Positions 1 through 8,538 are shown, counted from the first letter of the stretch. The stretch: 64,000 nt of DNA from Methylomagnum ishizawai (GCF_019670005.1 NZ_AP019783.1:2940150-3004149), one strand, 5' to 3'. Made by a program: numbers and translations. Notes: generated by a model not told the origin, from the letters alone.

Positions 1-427
1 TCAGGGTGAACAGCTTGTCGGGGTCGCGGTGGATGGCCTCGCAAACCCGCGCCACACCGGGGGTATAGGCCATGGACAAATCGGCGCGTGTCTTGAGCGG
101 GGCTTTCGACACCACCTCGATCTTGCCGCCCAAGTGCATGAGGAAGGTGCGGTCGGAGACATTGACCACCTCGACGCCTTCGAGGGCGCGGACGGCCTCG
201 ACGATGTCCTCGCCATGGGCGCTGGAACCGGCGTCGACCGAGATATCGCGCAGCACATAATCCTGGCCGATGCCGACGATATCGATGGCCCCGATATCGC
301 CGCCCGCCCGGCCTATGGCGGTGGTGACCTTGCCGAGGGTGCCGGTTTTGTTGGAGAGGCGGACGCGCAGGGTGAGGCTGTAACTGGCGCTGGGGGTGTG
401 GGCGAAAGCTTGGGAGGGAGCGTTCAT
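1..427 (-). CDS. ACT-domain malic enzyme, N-terminal part (cut by window edge)
   Basis: Reading the minus strand from the ATG at 427 gives an open frame to the window edge (142 codons). Residues about 17-95 form an ACT-like regulatory domain ([20 protein letters not shown], then GAIDIVGIG). It is followed by the malic-enzyme start signature [11 protein letters not shown], just before the edge. Malic enzymes oxidatively decarboxylate malate to pyruvate with NAD(P); the N-terminal ACT domain is typical of one bacterial subfamily and suggests allosteric control by a small metabolite. The catalytic and NAD-binding parts lie outside the window, so cofactor choice cannot be read. Confident for family, partial gene. 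Confidence 0.85.
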   Translation of the reverse strand, partial: MNAPSQAFAHTPSASYSLTLRVRLSNKTGTLGKVTTAIGRAGGDIGAIDIVGIGQDYVLRDISVDAGSSAHGEDIVEAVRALEGVEVVNVSDRTFLMHLGGKIEVVSKAPLKTRADLSMAYTPGVARVCEAIHRDPDKLFTL

Positions 428-822
428 GGGATTCCTAATGATGGGGCATTAAAGGCCCTGGATCATAGCTCATCAGGGAAGCAGCCTGTTCATCCCCGTG
501 GGAGATGGTGCGCTTCCCGGTTCTGCGGGAAGCGCGCCTGCCGGAACCGGCCCGGTCAGCGCAAAGCTGGCACCATCACCCTGTCCCTCGTCAGGCAGAA
601 AACCGGGGGCCGACAGCCATGGCCGTGCCCGAGTCGTGGAACCCACGCACCACGGTCTGGACGATCCGCCTTTCGGTCGCCATCACCGCGGAATCGGGCG
701 AACCAAAACCGATCCAGCGCCCGGCCCGGTAATCCGGGAAGCCGGCCACCCTTGGAACCGGCAAGACATCGTGGAAAACTTCCGGTTTTCGATCCGTCCA
801 GGGTTTTCTCACGAGGCCATCC
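428..822. other. intergenic stretch, no supported gene
   Basis: This 395-base gap lies between two divergent genes. A minus-strand frame across it contains a stretch that reads rather like protein (GRWIGFGSPDSAVMATERR), but it has no credible start and overlaps the DUF2721 gene, so it may be a decayed gene end. It probably also holds the two divergent promoters; no clear -35/-10 pair stands out. Confidence 0.4.
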
Positions 823-1257
823 ATGCAAGACACTTTACAAGCCGCCGACATGGCCCATGTCATCCAACTTTCGGTCGCGCCGGTCTTCCTGCTCTCCGGC
901 ATCGGTGCCCTGCTATCGGTGCTGAGCGCCCGTGTGGGCCGTGTCGTCGACCGCTCGCGCCATATCGAGCATCTTTGCGAAGAAGCGGCCGAGCTTCCCC
1001 CGCAGATGCGCCGTGAATTCGAGATACTGTCGCGCCGCGCCCGCATGGCCAACTGGGCCATCAGCCTCTGCACCAGTTGCGCGCTATTGATCTGCACCCT
1101 GATCGTCGTGTTGTTCGTCGGCGCGTTTTTAAGCCTCGACGTGTCGGCCATCATCGCCTTGCTGTTCATCGCGGCGATGAGCGTCTTGATACTGGCCTTG
1201 ATGTGTTTCCTGAAGGAAATCCATCTGGCCATCGCCAGCTTGCGGATCCGGCGCTAG
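823..1257 (+). CDS. DUF2721 family membrane protein
   Basis: This 144-residue protein has the DUF2721 layout: an N-terminal hydrophobic segment (VIQLSVAPVFLLSGIGALL, residues about 13-32), a conserved polar patch with SARVGRVVDRSRH, a charged middle, and two adjacent hydrophobic helices (about 84-103 and 108-127). It is predicted to sit in the inner membrane. No biochemical function is established for the family. It stands alone, divergent from the malic enzyme. Start ATG at 823; alternative later starts are possible but would remove the first hydrophobic segment. Confidence 0.75.
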   Translation: MQDTLQAADMAHVIQLSVAPVFLLSGIGALLSVLSARVGRVVDRSRHIEHLCEEAAELPPQMRREFEILSRRARMANWAISLCTSCALLICTLIVVLFVGAFLSLDVSAIIALLFIAAMSVLILALMCFLKEIHLAIASLRIRR

Positions 1258-1539
1258 GACCGCCGGGCAGCCACCAGGAAAATTTCCCGGACTGCCTCTC
1301 CATAGAGATGCTTGATGCCTGGATCGCCGGGAAAATACCATAAACCGGATACAGCCCATTTCGGAAGCGCTGTACCGGGCCACTATCCCTCGCCTTCCCA
1401 ATGTGCCAGATTAACTCCCGAGAATCACTTCCCCCCCAAGCGCGCCCCGCGGGATATGGAACAGGATTCGGAACGCGCCATACCCTAGAGCGCGGATGAG
1501 GCTAGCGGCCCCAACAGGCCATCACATCGGAGCATACAG

Positions 1540-4170
1540 ATGACACATCAACAACCAGCCCCACGGGCGGGATGGTCGGCCACCTGGATTTTCATGGCCG
1601 GCCTCGCGGGTCTCGGCAGCGCGCAGGCGGCGGTCAACGTCTTCGAGCGCAGCTACGACCCATACCGGACCGGTGCCAACACCGCCGAAACCACGCTGAC
1701 CCCGGCCAATGTCAAGGCCGACGCCAACCAGTTCCACAAGCGCTTCGCGCTCAAGGTGGATGGCAAGATCGAGGGCTCGCCGCTCTATGCGTCCCAGGTC
1801 AACATCGGCGGCGGCCTCCACAACGTGGTCTATGTCGCCACCATGCACAACACCGTATACGCCTTCGACGCCGATAGCGGTGCCCAACTCTCGGCCCGCT
1901 GGCTGGGCACCCCGGTCACCGGCAACGATCTCCATACCCTCAAGCCCTTCACCATCCATGGCGAATGGGGCATCGCCAGCACCCCGGTCATCGATCCCGC
2001 CACCGGCACTTTGTACGTGGTGCGCTGGGGCTATGAGAACGGCACCAGCGGCCCGACCTATCGTTTGTTCGGGTTGGACATCGGCAATCTCGCCAACGAA
2101 AAATTCCCCTCGGTACGGATCGACGGCTACAACAAGAACGGCGTCGGCTTCGACCGCTACCGCCAGATGCAGCGGGCCGGGCTGGCCCTGATCCAAAAAC
2201 CGGGCGGCGCCAAGGCCGTGGTCGTCGCCTTCGGCGGTGGCGAGGGCCAGAACACGGCGGCGGGCTGGGTGGTCGCCTTCGACACCGCCAAGCTGCCCCA
2301 GGGCAAAGCTTCCCACGATGTCTGGTGTTCCAGCCCCAACAACGGGTCCGGCAGCGGCGGCGGGGCCGGGGTGTGGATGGCGAACGCCGCGCCCGCCATC
2401 GACGACAACGGCGATATCTATGTCGCCACCGGCAACGGTCCCTACAACCCGGCCTTCGGGGCCGACCAACTCGGCGAAAGCGCGGTGCGGCTGGTGTGGA
2501 ACCCCGGCGATCCCGGCTCGCTGGCGGTGGCCGATTGGTTCACGCCCTTCCTCGACCGCGACCGCGACGCCGCCCACAAGGATCAAGATTTATCGGCGGG
2601 CGGCGTGGTCGCCCTGCCGGAGGGCGGCGGGCTGATCGCCGGCGGCAAGGACGGCGTGTACTACCACATCCACCGCGGCGGCATGGGCCAACGCGATTAC
2701 AGCAAGCTGATCGACCCGCCCTTCGTCGCCACCTTCGATTACCAACCCTGGAACGGCCACGGCTCGCTGTTCGACGACCTGAACCAAGTCACCTCGACCG
2801 ATCCCTTCACCATCGGCCATGTGGACGGTGGCCGCACCCCGCATATCCACGGCACCGGGGTCTATCACAACAACCTGCTGTTCGTGCAGGGCGAGAACAA
2901 CCAGGTACGGGTGTTCGCCAAGAACGGCGGCCATTTCGGCGGCAGCCCCCTGGCGAAAGGCACGGAAACCGCCTCCTGGGGCACCGGCTCGCCGGGCGGG
3001 ATGCCCGGCGGCATCCTGTCGCTATCGGCCAACGGCACCCAGAACGCCATCCTCTGGGTGAACCAGGCCGCAGGCAACCTGCCCAGCGACCCCGCCGCCA
3101 ATATCGCCCCCACGCCGAACATCCTCCGCGCCTACGATGTGTCGAGCGCGGCCGGCGGCACCCTGCAAATGATTTGGGACAGCGAGATGGAGCCGAACGA
3201 CCACGTCGGCGCGGCGACCAAATTCGCCCCGCCCCTGGTGGCCAACGGCAAGGTCTATATGGCGACCTACGACAACCAAGTGGTGGCCTATGGCCTGGGA
3301 ACCGCGTCGCCGACCCCAAAGCGGGATATCCGCCGCACCGTGGTGTTCATCTACGCCCAGACCCAATCCGGCCAGGATATGTTCGTCCGGGGCGGGAGCC
3401 AGGGCGGCTCCCCCATCCGCATCACCCACCGCAACTGGCTGAACGCCCGCACCAATGTCTACCGCTGGGGCGACGCCTACCTGGATTGGAACGGCGGGGA
3501 ACCGGGCCAGGCCCAGCCCGGCGGCGGCCTGGGCGGCGGCTCGCCGGTGGACTGGACCACCAGCGCGGCCCAGGGCCAGAACCAACCCTATGTGTGGATG
3601 GCGGGCTATGGCATCGCCGACGAGAACAATTTCGGGATGCATTATTGGATGCTCGATGCCGACATGGATTGCGAACAGGCGTTCGACGATGGCAAGGGCC
3701 ATAAATGGTTCGAGTTGAAGGGCTTCATCGTCACCACGCTCAACAACGCCGTGTCGCCGACGCCCGGCTGGGAAGGCGATATCCATCAAGCGGGCACGCC
3801 CTACCCTTCGATCAACCACATGGGACAGTGCGGCATGGTGAATGTGTTCGTGGCGAATTTCCCCGGACGGCCCGCCAATATGGACCCGAACTCGGCCCAG
3901 TTCTTCGCCCCCGGCTATACCTACCTCGCCCCGCTGGACGACCGCAAGGCCGCGGCGGACGTGCTGGAAAAGACGCCCTGCGTGGCTCCGGGCGTGGAGA
4001 AGCGCTGTGTCGGCAATCTGGCCCAGACCTGCCAGAACGTGGAGGGCGGGAAATATTTCCGCACCGCGCAGAACTGTAATACGTCCTCGGTGGGCGGGAA
4101 TTTCGTGCAGATGTGCCAGCGTTCGACCGGCCAATGCTGCACGCCCGGTACCGGGGGGATTTGCCAGTAA
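1540..4170 (+). CDS. secreted PQQ-type beta-propeller protein
   Basis: An 876-residue protein with an N-terminal signal peptide (hydrophobic WIFMAGLAGLGSAQA, predicted cleavage after about residue 31). The body (about 60-590) has repeated strand motifs such as VVYVATMHNTVYAFD and KVYMATYDNQVVAYG, typical of PQQ-dehydrogenase-like (WD40-like) propellers. The usual PQQ-ligand signature is not obvious, so enzymatic activity is uncertain. A second module begins near residue 595 (RRTVVFIYAQTQSGQDMFVRGG) and may be a carbohydrate-binding-like beta sandwich. The C-terminal about 60 residues are cysteine-rich (CVAPGVEKRCVGN and later), suggesting disulfide-stabilised extracellular material. It is followed directly by a strong terminator, so it is probably monocistronic. 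Confidence 0.6.
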   Translation: MTHQQPAPRAGWSATWIFMAGLAGLGSAQAAVNVFERSYDPYRTGANTAETTLTPANVKADANQFHKRFALKVDGKIEGSPLYASQVNIGGGLHNVVYVATMHNTVYAFDADSGAQLSARWLGTPVTGNDLHTLKPFTIHGEWGIASTPVIDPATGTLYVVRWGYENGTSGPTYRLFGLDIGNLANEKFPSVRIDGYNKNGVGFDRYRQMQRAGLALIQKPGGAKAVVVAFGGGEGQNTAAGWVVAFDTAKLPQGKASHDVWCSSPNNGSGSGGGAGVWMANAAPAIDDNGDIYVATGNGPYNPAFGADQLGESAVRLVWNPGDPGSLAVADWFTPFLDRDRDAAHKDQDLSAGGVVALPEGGGLIAGGKDGVYYHIHRGGMGQRDYSKLIDPPFVATFDYQPWNGHGSLFDDLNQVTSTDPFTIGHVDGGRTPHIHGTGVYHNNLLFVQGENNQVRVFAKNGGHFGGSPLAKGTETASWGTGSPGGMPGGILSLSANGTQNAILWVNQAAGNLPSDPAANIAPTPNILRAYDVSSAAGGTLQMIWDSEMEPNDHVGAATKFAPPLVANGKVYMATYDNQVVAYGLGTASPTPKRDIRRTVVFIYAQTQSGQDMFVRGGSQGGSPIRITHRNWLNARTNVYRWGDAYLDWNGGEPGQAQPGGGLGGGSPVDWTTSAAQGQNQPYVWMAGYGIADENNFGMHYWMLDADMDCEQAFDDGKGHKWFELKGFIVTTLNNAVSPTPGWEGDIHQAGTPYPSINHMGQCGMVNVFVANFPGRPANMDPNSAQFFAPGYTYLAPLDDRKAAADVLEKTPCVAPGVEKRCVGNLAQTCQNVEGGKYFRTAQNCNTSSVGGNFVQMCQRSTGQCCTPGTGGICQ

Positions 4171-4193
4171 ACCGCCGTCCGCATCCCAAAACC

Positions 4194-4227
4194 AAAGGCT
4201 TGCGGGGTCGCCCCCGCAAGCCTTTTT
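4194..4227 (+). terminator. rho-independent terminator after the propeller gene
   Basis: AAAGGCTTGCGGGG pairs with CCCCGCAAGCCTTT across the short loop TCGC, and the right arm runs into a T tract. It lies 23 bases after the stop codon of the propeller protein. Because the stem begins with an A run it could also act on the minus strand, where rtcA ends at 4249. Confidence 0.85.
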
Positions 4228-4248
4228 CATCGCGCCGGATTCCGCCGT

Positions 4249-5286
4249 TCAACCGCCCGGTCCCACCCCGACCCGGAACGCCCCATCGTCCCGCCGTTCC
4301 ATCCGAATCTCCACGTCCAAGAAGCTCCGGATCACTTCGGCATTGGTGATGGCGTGCTGGCTCGGCGTCCCCGTGGTGAACGACCCGGCCCCGGCCAGGG
4401 CCAAAGGCAATAGCAATTGATCGGCCAGATACGGCCCCACCACCGCCCCCGCCGCGAGATAACGCCGCGCCTGCTCGACGGTCCGCTCGGCCACGGTTTC
4501 CGCCGCCACGCCTTTTTCCGCGAAGCCGGAAAACACCTCCGTCACCTGTTCATGTTCCAAGGTCAGCAACAAGGCGTTGCCCGGCCCCTGGTCGTTGGCG
4601 AGGCCGCGCAGGTGGAGCTGTTCCGCGTTCCAACCCAGGCGCTTGCCGACCACGTCCAATTCCCGGCGGGCGATGTGGACTGGCAAGGCGGCGATGAAGC
4701 TTTCGGCATAGGCTTGGACGCGGGGGCCGCGTTCTTCCAGGACCAAGGGCCGCAACTGGGGCGCGGGTTCGATGTGGGCGCTGAAACCGCCGCCGCCCGC
4801 CGGATAGAAGCCGAAACGCCCCAATTCCAAGGATACCGCCGCGCCCATACGCCGCAGCAAGGGCAGGAACGCCCGTTCCAGGAAATGGAACGGCGGCGAC
4901 ATCGGGTTATGGGTGCCGCCCTGGAGTTCGACCCGGCTCGGCGCATCGGCCCGCAATAGGGCCGGGAGGACGGTCTGGAACACCAGGGTGCAACTGCCCG
5001 CCGTGCCGATGGCGAAGCGGTAATCGCCGCCCCGGATCGCGCCCGGCGCGAAGCTGAGGATTTGCGAGCCGGCCCGGTCGCCTTCGACCCTGGCCCCGGA
5101 AATTTCCGCCGCTGCCCGCACGGCGGTCAGGTGTTGGCGCATCAACCCCGGCGTTTTGCGCTTGGCGCGGATATTGACGATGCGGAATGGCGTCCCGGTA
5201 CACAGGGACAGCGACAGCGCCGTCCGCAATACCTGTCCACCACCCTCGCCTTCCGAACCGTCCAGTTCCAAGTATTCATTCACCAT
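4249..5286 (-). CDS. rtcA: RNA 3'-terminal phosphate cyclase
   Basis: RtcA converts RNA 3'-phosphate ends to 2',3'-cyclic phosphate by an ATP-dependent nucleotidyl-transfer mechanism. The 345-residue protein has the family start (LELDGSEGEGGGQVLRTALS), the GTAGSCTLVFQTVLP stretch, and the C-terminal motif TPSQHAITNAEV in which His311 is the expected AMP-accepting residue. Length matches bacterial RtcA (about 340). Unlike enterobacterial rtcBA operons, rtcA here is separated from rtcB by a DUF1152 gene on the opposite strand, so it needs its own promoter in the 101-base gap upstream, where an inverted repeat is found (5314-5339). It is expected to be controlled by the RtcR encoded at 9.5 kb. 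Confidence 0.95.
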   Translation of the reverse strand: MVNEYLELDGSEGEGGGQVLRTALSLSLCTGTPFRIVNIRAKRKTPGLMRQHLTAVRAAAEISGARVEGDRAGSQILSFAPGAIRGGDYRFAIGTAGSCTLVFQTVLPALLRADAPSRVELQGGTHNPMSPPFHFLERAFLPLLRRMGAAVSLELGRFGFYPAGGGGFSAHIEPAPQLRPLVLEERGPRVQAYAESFIAALPVHIARRELDVVGKRLGWNAEQLHLRGLANDQGPGNALLLTLEHEQVTEVFSGFAEKGVAAETVAERTVEQARRYLAAGAVVGPYLADQLLLPLALAGAGSFTTGTPSQHAITNAEVIRSFLDVEIRMERRDDGAFRVGVGPGG

Positions 5287-5313
5287 TTCAGGCCCCCGGA
5301 ATATATTTCACAT

Positions 5314-5339
5314 CATAATCCTTGACCATCGGGATTATG
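5314..5339. promoter_or_regulatory. inverted repeat between divergent rtcA and DUF1152 gene
   Basis: CATAATCC and GGATTATG form a perfect 8-bp inverted repeat with a 10-base spacer, centred in the 101-base gap between the divergent starts of rtcA and the DUF1152 gene. A shared operator or activator-binding site is plausible. A canonical sigma54 -24/-12 element (GG-N10-GC) was not found here; one GG-N9-GC near-match occurs on the plus strand. Confidence 0.4.
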
Positions 5340-5387
5340 CCGCATTAAAGTCCACATCGAACAAAGCGCTGCTTATAGGTTTTAAAA

Positions 5388-6329
5388 ATGAAAATTCCCT
5401 TCTTCGACGCCTTATCGGACTCGAAATCCATCCTGATCGCGGGCGCGGGTGGTGGTTTCGACGTGGCAAGCGGCATACCCATCTATTTATATCTACGCAA
5501 ACTCGGCAAGCCTGTGGTTCTGGCCAACTTATCCTTCACCGCATTACCGTCCACGGACAGCGAGGAAATCTGTCCAGGCACCTATCGGATCACCCAAGAA
5601 TCGCGGGATATACCTTATTTTCCAGAGAAATTCATCCTGGAATGGCTAAGCACTAGGGGCGAGAATCCCGATATTTACGCTTGCTCCAACAAGCTGGGGG
5701 TTATCCCGCTCGGCCATGCCTATTCGGTGATCACCCAGAAATACGGTATAGACACGCTCATCCTGGTCGATGGCGGCACGGATAGCCTGATGTTCGGCGA
5801 TGAAGTAGGGGTCGGCACCATCGTCGAGGATGCCTGTTCCATCATCGCGGCGGCCAAAGTTCCCATCGCCCATCGCTATCTGGTCGCGACCGGGTTTGGT
5901 GTCGATTATTTCCACGACCTCAATCACCATGCCTGCCTGGAAAATATTGCCACCCTCACCAGGGACGGCGCATACCTGGGTGCCATCGCTTTGACCCAGG
6001 ATATGGACGAGGGACGGGATTATTTGGAGTTGGTGGAATACCTGAACCAGCGGCTGCCGGGATATATGAGTATCGTCGCCAATTCCATAGCCAGCGCCAT
6101 CCGGGGTGAATTCGGGAATTTCCATGTCACCCCCAGGACGAAAGGCAGCGAGTTGTTCATCAATCCCTTTATGGGGTTGTTTTGGTTTTTCCAGCTACGC
6201 GGCGTGGCTGCGCGGATCGCGTTCGCTTCCAAAATCGACACCAGCGAGACCATGCACGAAGTGGCCCAGGGTTTCCGGCTATTCCGCGCCATGACCACCC
6301 GGCGCACACCGAAAAATATCCCCCTCTGA
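5388..6329 (+). CDS. DUF1152 domain protein
   Basis: A 313-residue soluble protein with DUF1152 hallmarks: a glycine-rich N-terminal loop followed by Asp (IAGAGGGFDVASG), the central motif LVDGGTDSLMFGDE, and a C-terminal GFRLFRAMTTRR-like end. The fold looks nucleotide- or ligand-binding (glycine-rich loop, acidic cluster), but the family has no assigned reaction. It is divergent from rtcA and convergent with rtcB, lying inside the rtc island. That position hints at a link with RNA repair or stress, but this is inference only. No clear Shine-Dalgarno sequence precedes the ATG. Confidence 0.75.
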   Translation: MKIPFFDALSDSKSILIAGAGGGFDVASGIPIYLYLRKLGKPVVLANLSFTALPSTDSEEICPGTYRITQESRDIPYFPEKFILEWLSTRGENPDIYACSNKLGVIPLGHAYSVITQKYGIDTLILVDGGTDSLMFGDEVGVGTIVEDACSIIAAAKVPIAHRYLVATGFGVDYFHDLNHHACLENIATLTRDGAYLGAIALTQDMDEGRDYLELVEYLNQRLPGYMSIVANSIASAIRGEFGNFHVTPRTKGSELFINPFMGLFWFFQLRGVAARIAFASKIDTSETMHEVAQGFRLFRAMTTRRTPKNIPL

Positions 6330-6339
6330 CGCGGCCCGC

Positions 6340-7560
6340 CTAACCCTTGACGCACACCACCTGCTTGAGGGTATGCACGATCTCCACCAAGTCCGCCTGC
6401 GCCCGCATCACCGCGTCGATGTCCTTGTAGGCCAAGGGAATCTCGTCGATCACGCCTTTGTCCTTGCGGCATTCCACGCCTTCGGTGGCCTCAATTTGAT
6501 CGGCTACGCTGTAGCGGCGCTTGGCCTCGGAACGCGACATCAAGCGCCCCGCGCCGTGGCTGCACGAGCAGAACGATTGCGGCTCGCCCTTGCCGCGCAC
6601 GATGTAGGACCGCGCCCCCATCGAGCCGGGGATGATGCCGAGTTCGCCTTCCCGCGCCGACACCGCGCCCTTGCGGGTCACGAGGATGTTCTTGCCGAAA
6701 TGGTGTTCGCGCTGCACATAGTTGTGGTGGCAGTTCACCGCCTCGACCTCCGCCGCGAACGGCCGGGGCATGATGCGGCGGATGGCCTCGACCACCTGCC
6801 GCATCATCAGCGCCCGGTTGCGGCGGGCGTAATCCTGCGCCCATTCCACCGCCTGCACATAGTCGGCGAAATGCTCGCTTTGCTGCGGGAAATAGGCCAA
6901 ATCGGCGTCCGGCAGGTTGATGAAATAGCGGCGCATATCCTCCTTCGCCAGTTCGATGAACAGGTTGCCGATGGCGTTGCCCACGCCCCGCGAGCCCGAG
7001 TGCAGCATGAACCAGACCCGGTCGGCCTCGTCCAGGCAGACCTCGATGAAGTGGTTGCCGGTGCCGAGCGTCCCCAGGTGGTTACGGTTGTTGGTCTTGG
7101 CGAGCTTGGGGTATTTCGCGGTGATTTCGCGGAACCGGGGTTCCAGCTCGGCCCAGACTTCGTCCACCTCCGGCGGCGGATTCGTCCAGGCGCCCACATC
7201 GCGGCTGCCGGGCGTGCGGCCATGGGGGACGGCTTTTTCGATGGCCGTGCGCCAGCCATGCAGGTGGTCGGGCAGGTCGGCGGCGGTCAGCGAAGTGCGG
7301 GCGGCGATCATGCCGCAGCCGATATCGACCCCGACCGCCGCCGGGATGATGGCCCCGAGGGTCGGGATCACACTGCCGATGGTGGAGCCCTTGCCGAGAT
7401 GCACGTCCGGCATCACCGCCACATGGCTGAAGATGAAGGGTAGCCGGGCGATGTTGCAAAGCTGCTGCTTGGCTTCTTCCTCGACCGGGACGCCACGGGT
7501 CCACATTTTGATATGGTGGCCTTGGGTGGGCTGGATGACTTCGTAGGATTCGTGGTTCAT
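6340..7560 (-). CDS. rtcB: RNA-splicing ligase RtcB
   Basis: RtcB is the Mn- and GTP-dependent ligase joining 2',3'-cyclic-phosphate or 3'-phosphate RNA ends to 5'-OH ends, the products left by many tRNA-cleaving toxins. The 406-residue protein carries the metal and GMP-binding motifs in order: GVDIGCGM (Cys82), GTGNHFIE (His170), LHSGSRG (His187), NCHHNYVQ, PGSMGARSY and CSHGAGRLMSR (guanylylated His near 335). Nothing essential is missing. The start is 61 bases after a tRNA-like RNA and 138 bases after the HEPN-type gene on the same strand, so it is probably cotranscribed with both. Confidence 0.97.
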   Translation of the reverse strand: MNHESYEVIQPTQGHHIKMWTRGVPVEEEAKQQLCNIARLPFIFSHVAVMPDVHLGKGSTIGSVIPTLGAIIPAAVGVDIGCGMIAARTSLTAADLPDHLHGWRTAIEKAVPHGRTPGSRDVGAWTNPPPEVDEVWAELEPRFREITAKYPKLAKTNNRNHLGTLGTGNHFIEVCLDEADRVWFMLHSGSRGVGNAIGNLFIELAKEDMRRYFINLPDADLAYFPQQSEHFADYVQAVEWAQDYARRNRALMMRQVVEAIRRIMPRPFAAEVEAVNCHHNYVQREHHFGKNILVTRKGAVSAREGELGIIPGSMGARSYIVRGKGEPQSFCSCSHGAGRLMSRSEAKRRYSVADQIEATEGVECRKDKGVIDEIPLAYKDIDAVMRAQADLVEIVHTLKQVVCVKG

Positions 7561-7620
7561 GGGTTTTCCCCTGGAATAAAAGGCGCGATGACAAGGGGTG
7601 ATGAAATTCCTATTCGCTAC

Positions 7621-7695
7621 CGGCCATAGGCCGACCGGGACTTGAACCCGGAACCTGCGGATCGCTCCGCCGCTTTACCTTATAATCCCATCGGC
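7621..7695 (-). ncRNA. tRNA-like RNA upstream of rtcB
   Basis: Read on the minus strand, this segment contains a perfect T-arm (CCGGG, loop TTCAAGT, CCCGG), a D-loop-like TTATAAGGTAAAGC, and short ends GCCG (7695-7692) and CGGC (7633-7630) that can pair as a 4-bp acceptor-like stem. Where an anticodon arm should be there is instead a hairpin GCGGA-GCGA-TCCGC closed by a GNRA tetraloop, so it cannot decode. Directly after it, CGGCC-TAT-GGCCG forms a competing hairpin. It begins 3 bases after the HEPN-type stop codon and ends 61 bases before rtcB. tRNA-like modules of bacterial Y RNAs (YrlA type) are known near rtcB and rsr genes; no rsr is seen here. A decayed tRNA is the alternative. Confidence 0.65.
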
Positions 7696-7697
7696 AT

Positions 7698-8447
7698 TCA
7701 TCGCGGTAAAAAGTGAAGTAATAACCTACCAATCGAATTAATTAAATCCCTAGCAAATATAGCCAGCCATTTATTAGCATCCTTATCGAAATGGGATTCA
7801 CTAAATCCATTTCGTGAATTGGCAACAGCGTTCGTAATCGTTGGGATTGAGTTCACAATTTGCTCAGGAAAAGCACCTGTTTTGCGTAGTTTTCTTGAAA
7901 TATCATCTTTAACTAATTTCGACAGGGGAAGCAATTCGGAAACATTTGATTTTTCCGGTATATGCTCCCTAATATAAGCTTTATATAGCCCCTCTAAACA
8001 GGTATACGCCAATGTCACAGCGCGATTAAATTGCTGTGAATCTATCGCCATATCGATGTTTTTTAGAGACTTATTCAGTTTTTCAGAACTCCAAATATTT
8101 CTAGGGATATTTGCTATTGGGACAGCGTAGCCACCACCAAATACCATTGCTCTTATTTCATCCGCATCACTTTTAGCATGTGGCTCCAAAGCATCTATAA
8201 ATAGCCTAAAAAGCTCACAGCGCTGCTCTTCTCTGAATGAATTAATCACATCCCAATAAAAAGCATTCCTAGACGTGCTTTTTCCGCTTTGGTTTCTAAG
8301 TTGAATAAATATCTCATAGCTTGGCACTCCTTTATCCACCTGCTGTGCCATACGCAAAAATTCTGGACCACTATAATATGTAGGCTCATTAGAACGATTA
8401 ATGATCTCAAATAATTTATTATAGGCAGCAATCCAATTTATTTTCAT
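7698..8447 (-). CDS. HEPN/Abi_C-type protein, candidate RNase
   Basis: A 249-residue protein clearly more AT-rich than its neighbours, which suggests recent acquisition. The C-terminal part (about 130-249) reads as an abortive-infection C-terminal (Abi_C) helical domain: an AVTLAYTCLEGLYKAYI helix, then NSRNGFSESHFDKD followed by an amphipathic helix. Arg212 and His219 fit the R-x4-6-H catalytic motif of HEPN ribonucleases. The N-terminal about 110 residues resemble the helical N-terminal part of AbiJ-like proteins, but I cannot name the family. It sits immediately upstream of the tRNA-like RNA and rtcB. Role as an RNA-cleaving defence toxin is inferred from motif and context. It has no obvious partner antitoxin apart from the RNA next door. 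Confidence 0.6.
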   Translation of the reverse strand: MKINWIAAYNKLFEIINRSNEPTYYSGPEFLRMAQQVDKGVPSYEIFIQLRNQSGKSTSRNAFYWDVINSFREEQRCELFRLFIDALEPHAKSDADEIRAMVFGGGYAVPIANIPRNIWSSEKLNKSLKNIDMAIDSQQFNRAVTLAYTCLEGLYKAYIREHIPEKSNVSELLPLSKLVKDDISRKLRKTGAFPEQIVNSIPTITNAVANSRNGFSESHFDKDANKWLAIFARDLINSIGRLLLHFLPR

Positions 8448-8538
8448 GCGATTTTATTTTTCAATTGATATTGAATTCATAATCATATAAATCCGCCTAC
8501 TTTTACTGAAAAGCCTTTCCGCTCACCACCCCGCTCGC

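Noticed and set aside
29-925. A 298-residue plus-strand frame across the malic enzyme
   Set aside because: It is antisense to the clearly coding malic-enzyme N-terminus and continues into non-coding DNA; its sequence lacks any domain.
591-1232. A minus-strand frame opposite the DUF2721 gene
   Set aside because: The plus-strand DUF2721 protein is convincing; the antisense frame has no start signal and no family. Only its tail (about 591-740) reads like protein, noted as possible decay.
5287-5387. sigma54 promoter for rtcA or the DUF1152 gene
   Set aside because: Expected if RtcR controls them, but no GG-N10-GC element of the right spacing was found; the best match has nine bases between.
7621-7705. 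An ordinary tRNA gene
   Set aside because: T-arm fits, but there is no 7-base anticodon loop, the acceptor stem is only 4 bp, and no proper D-stem forms.
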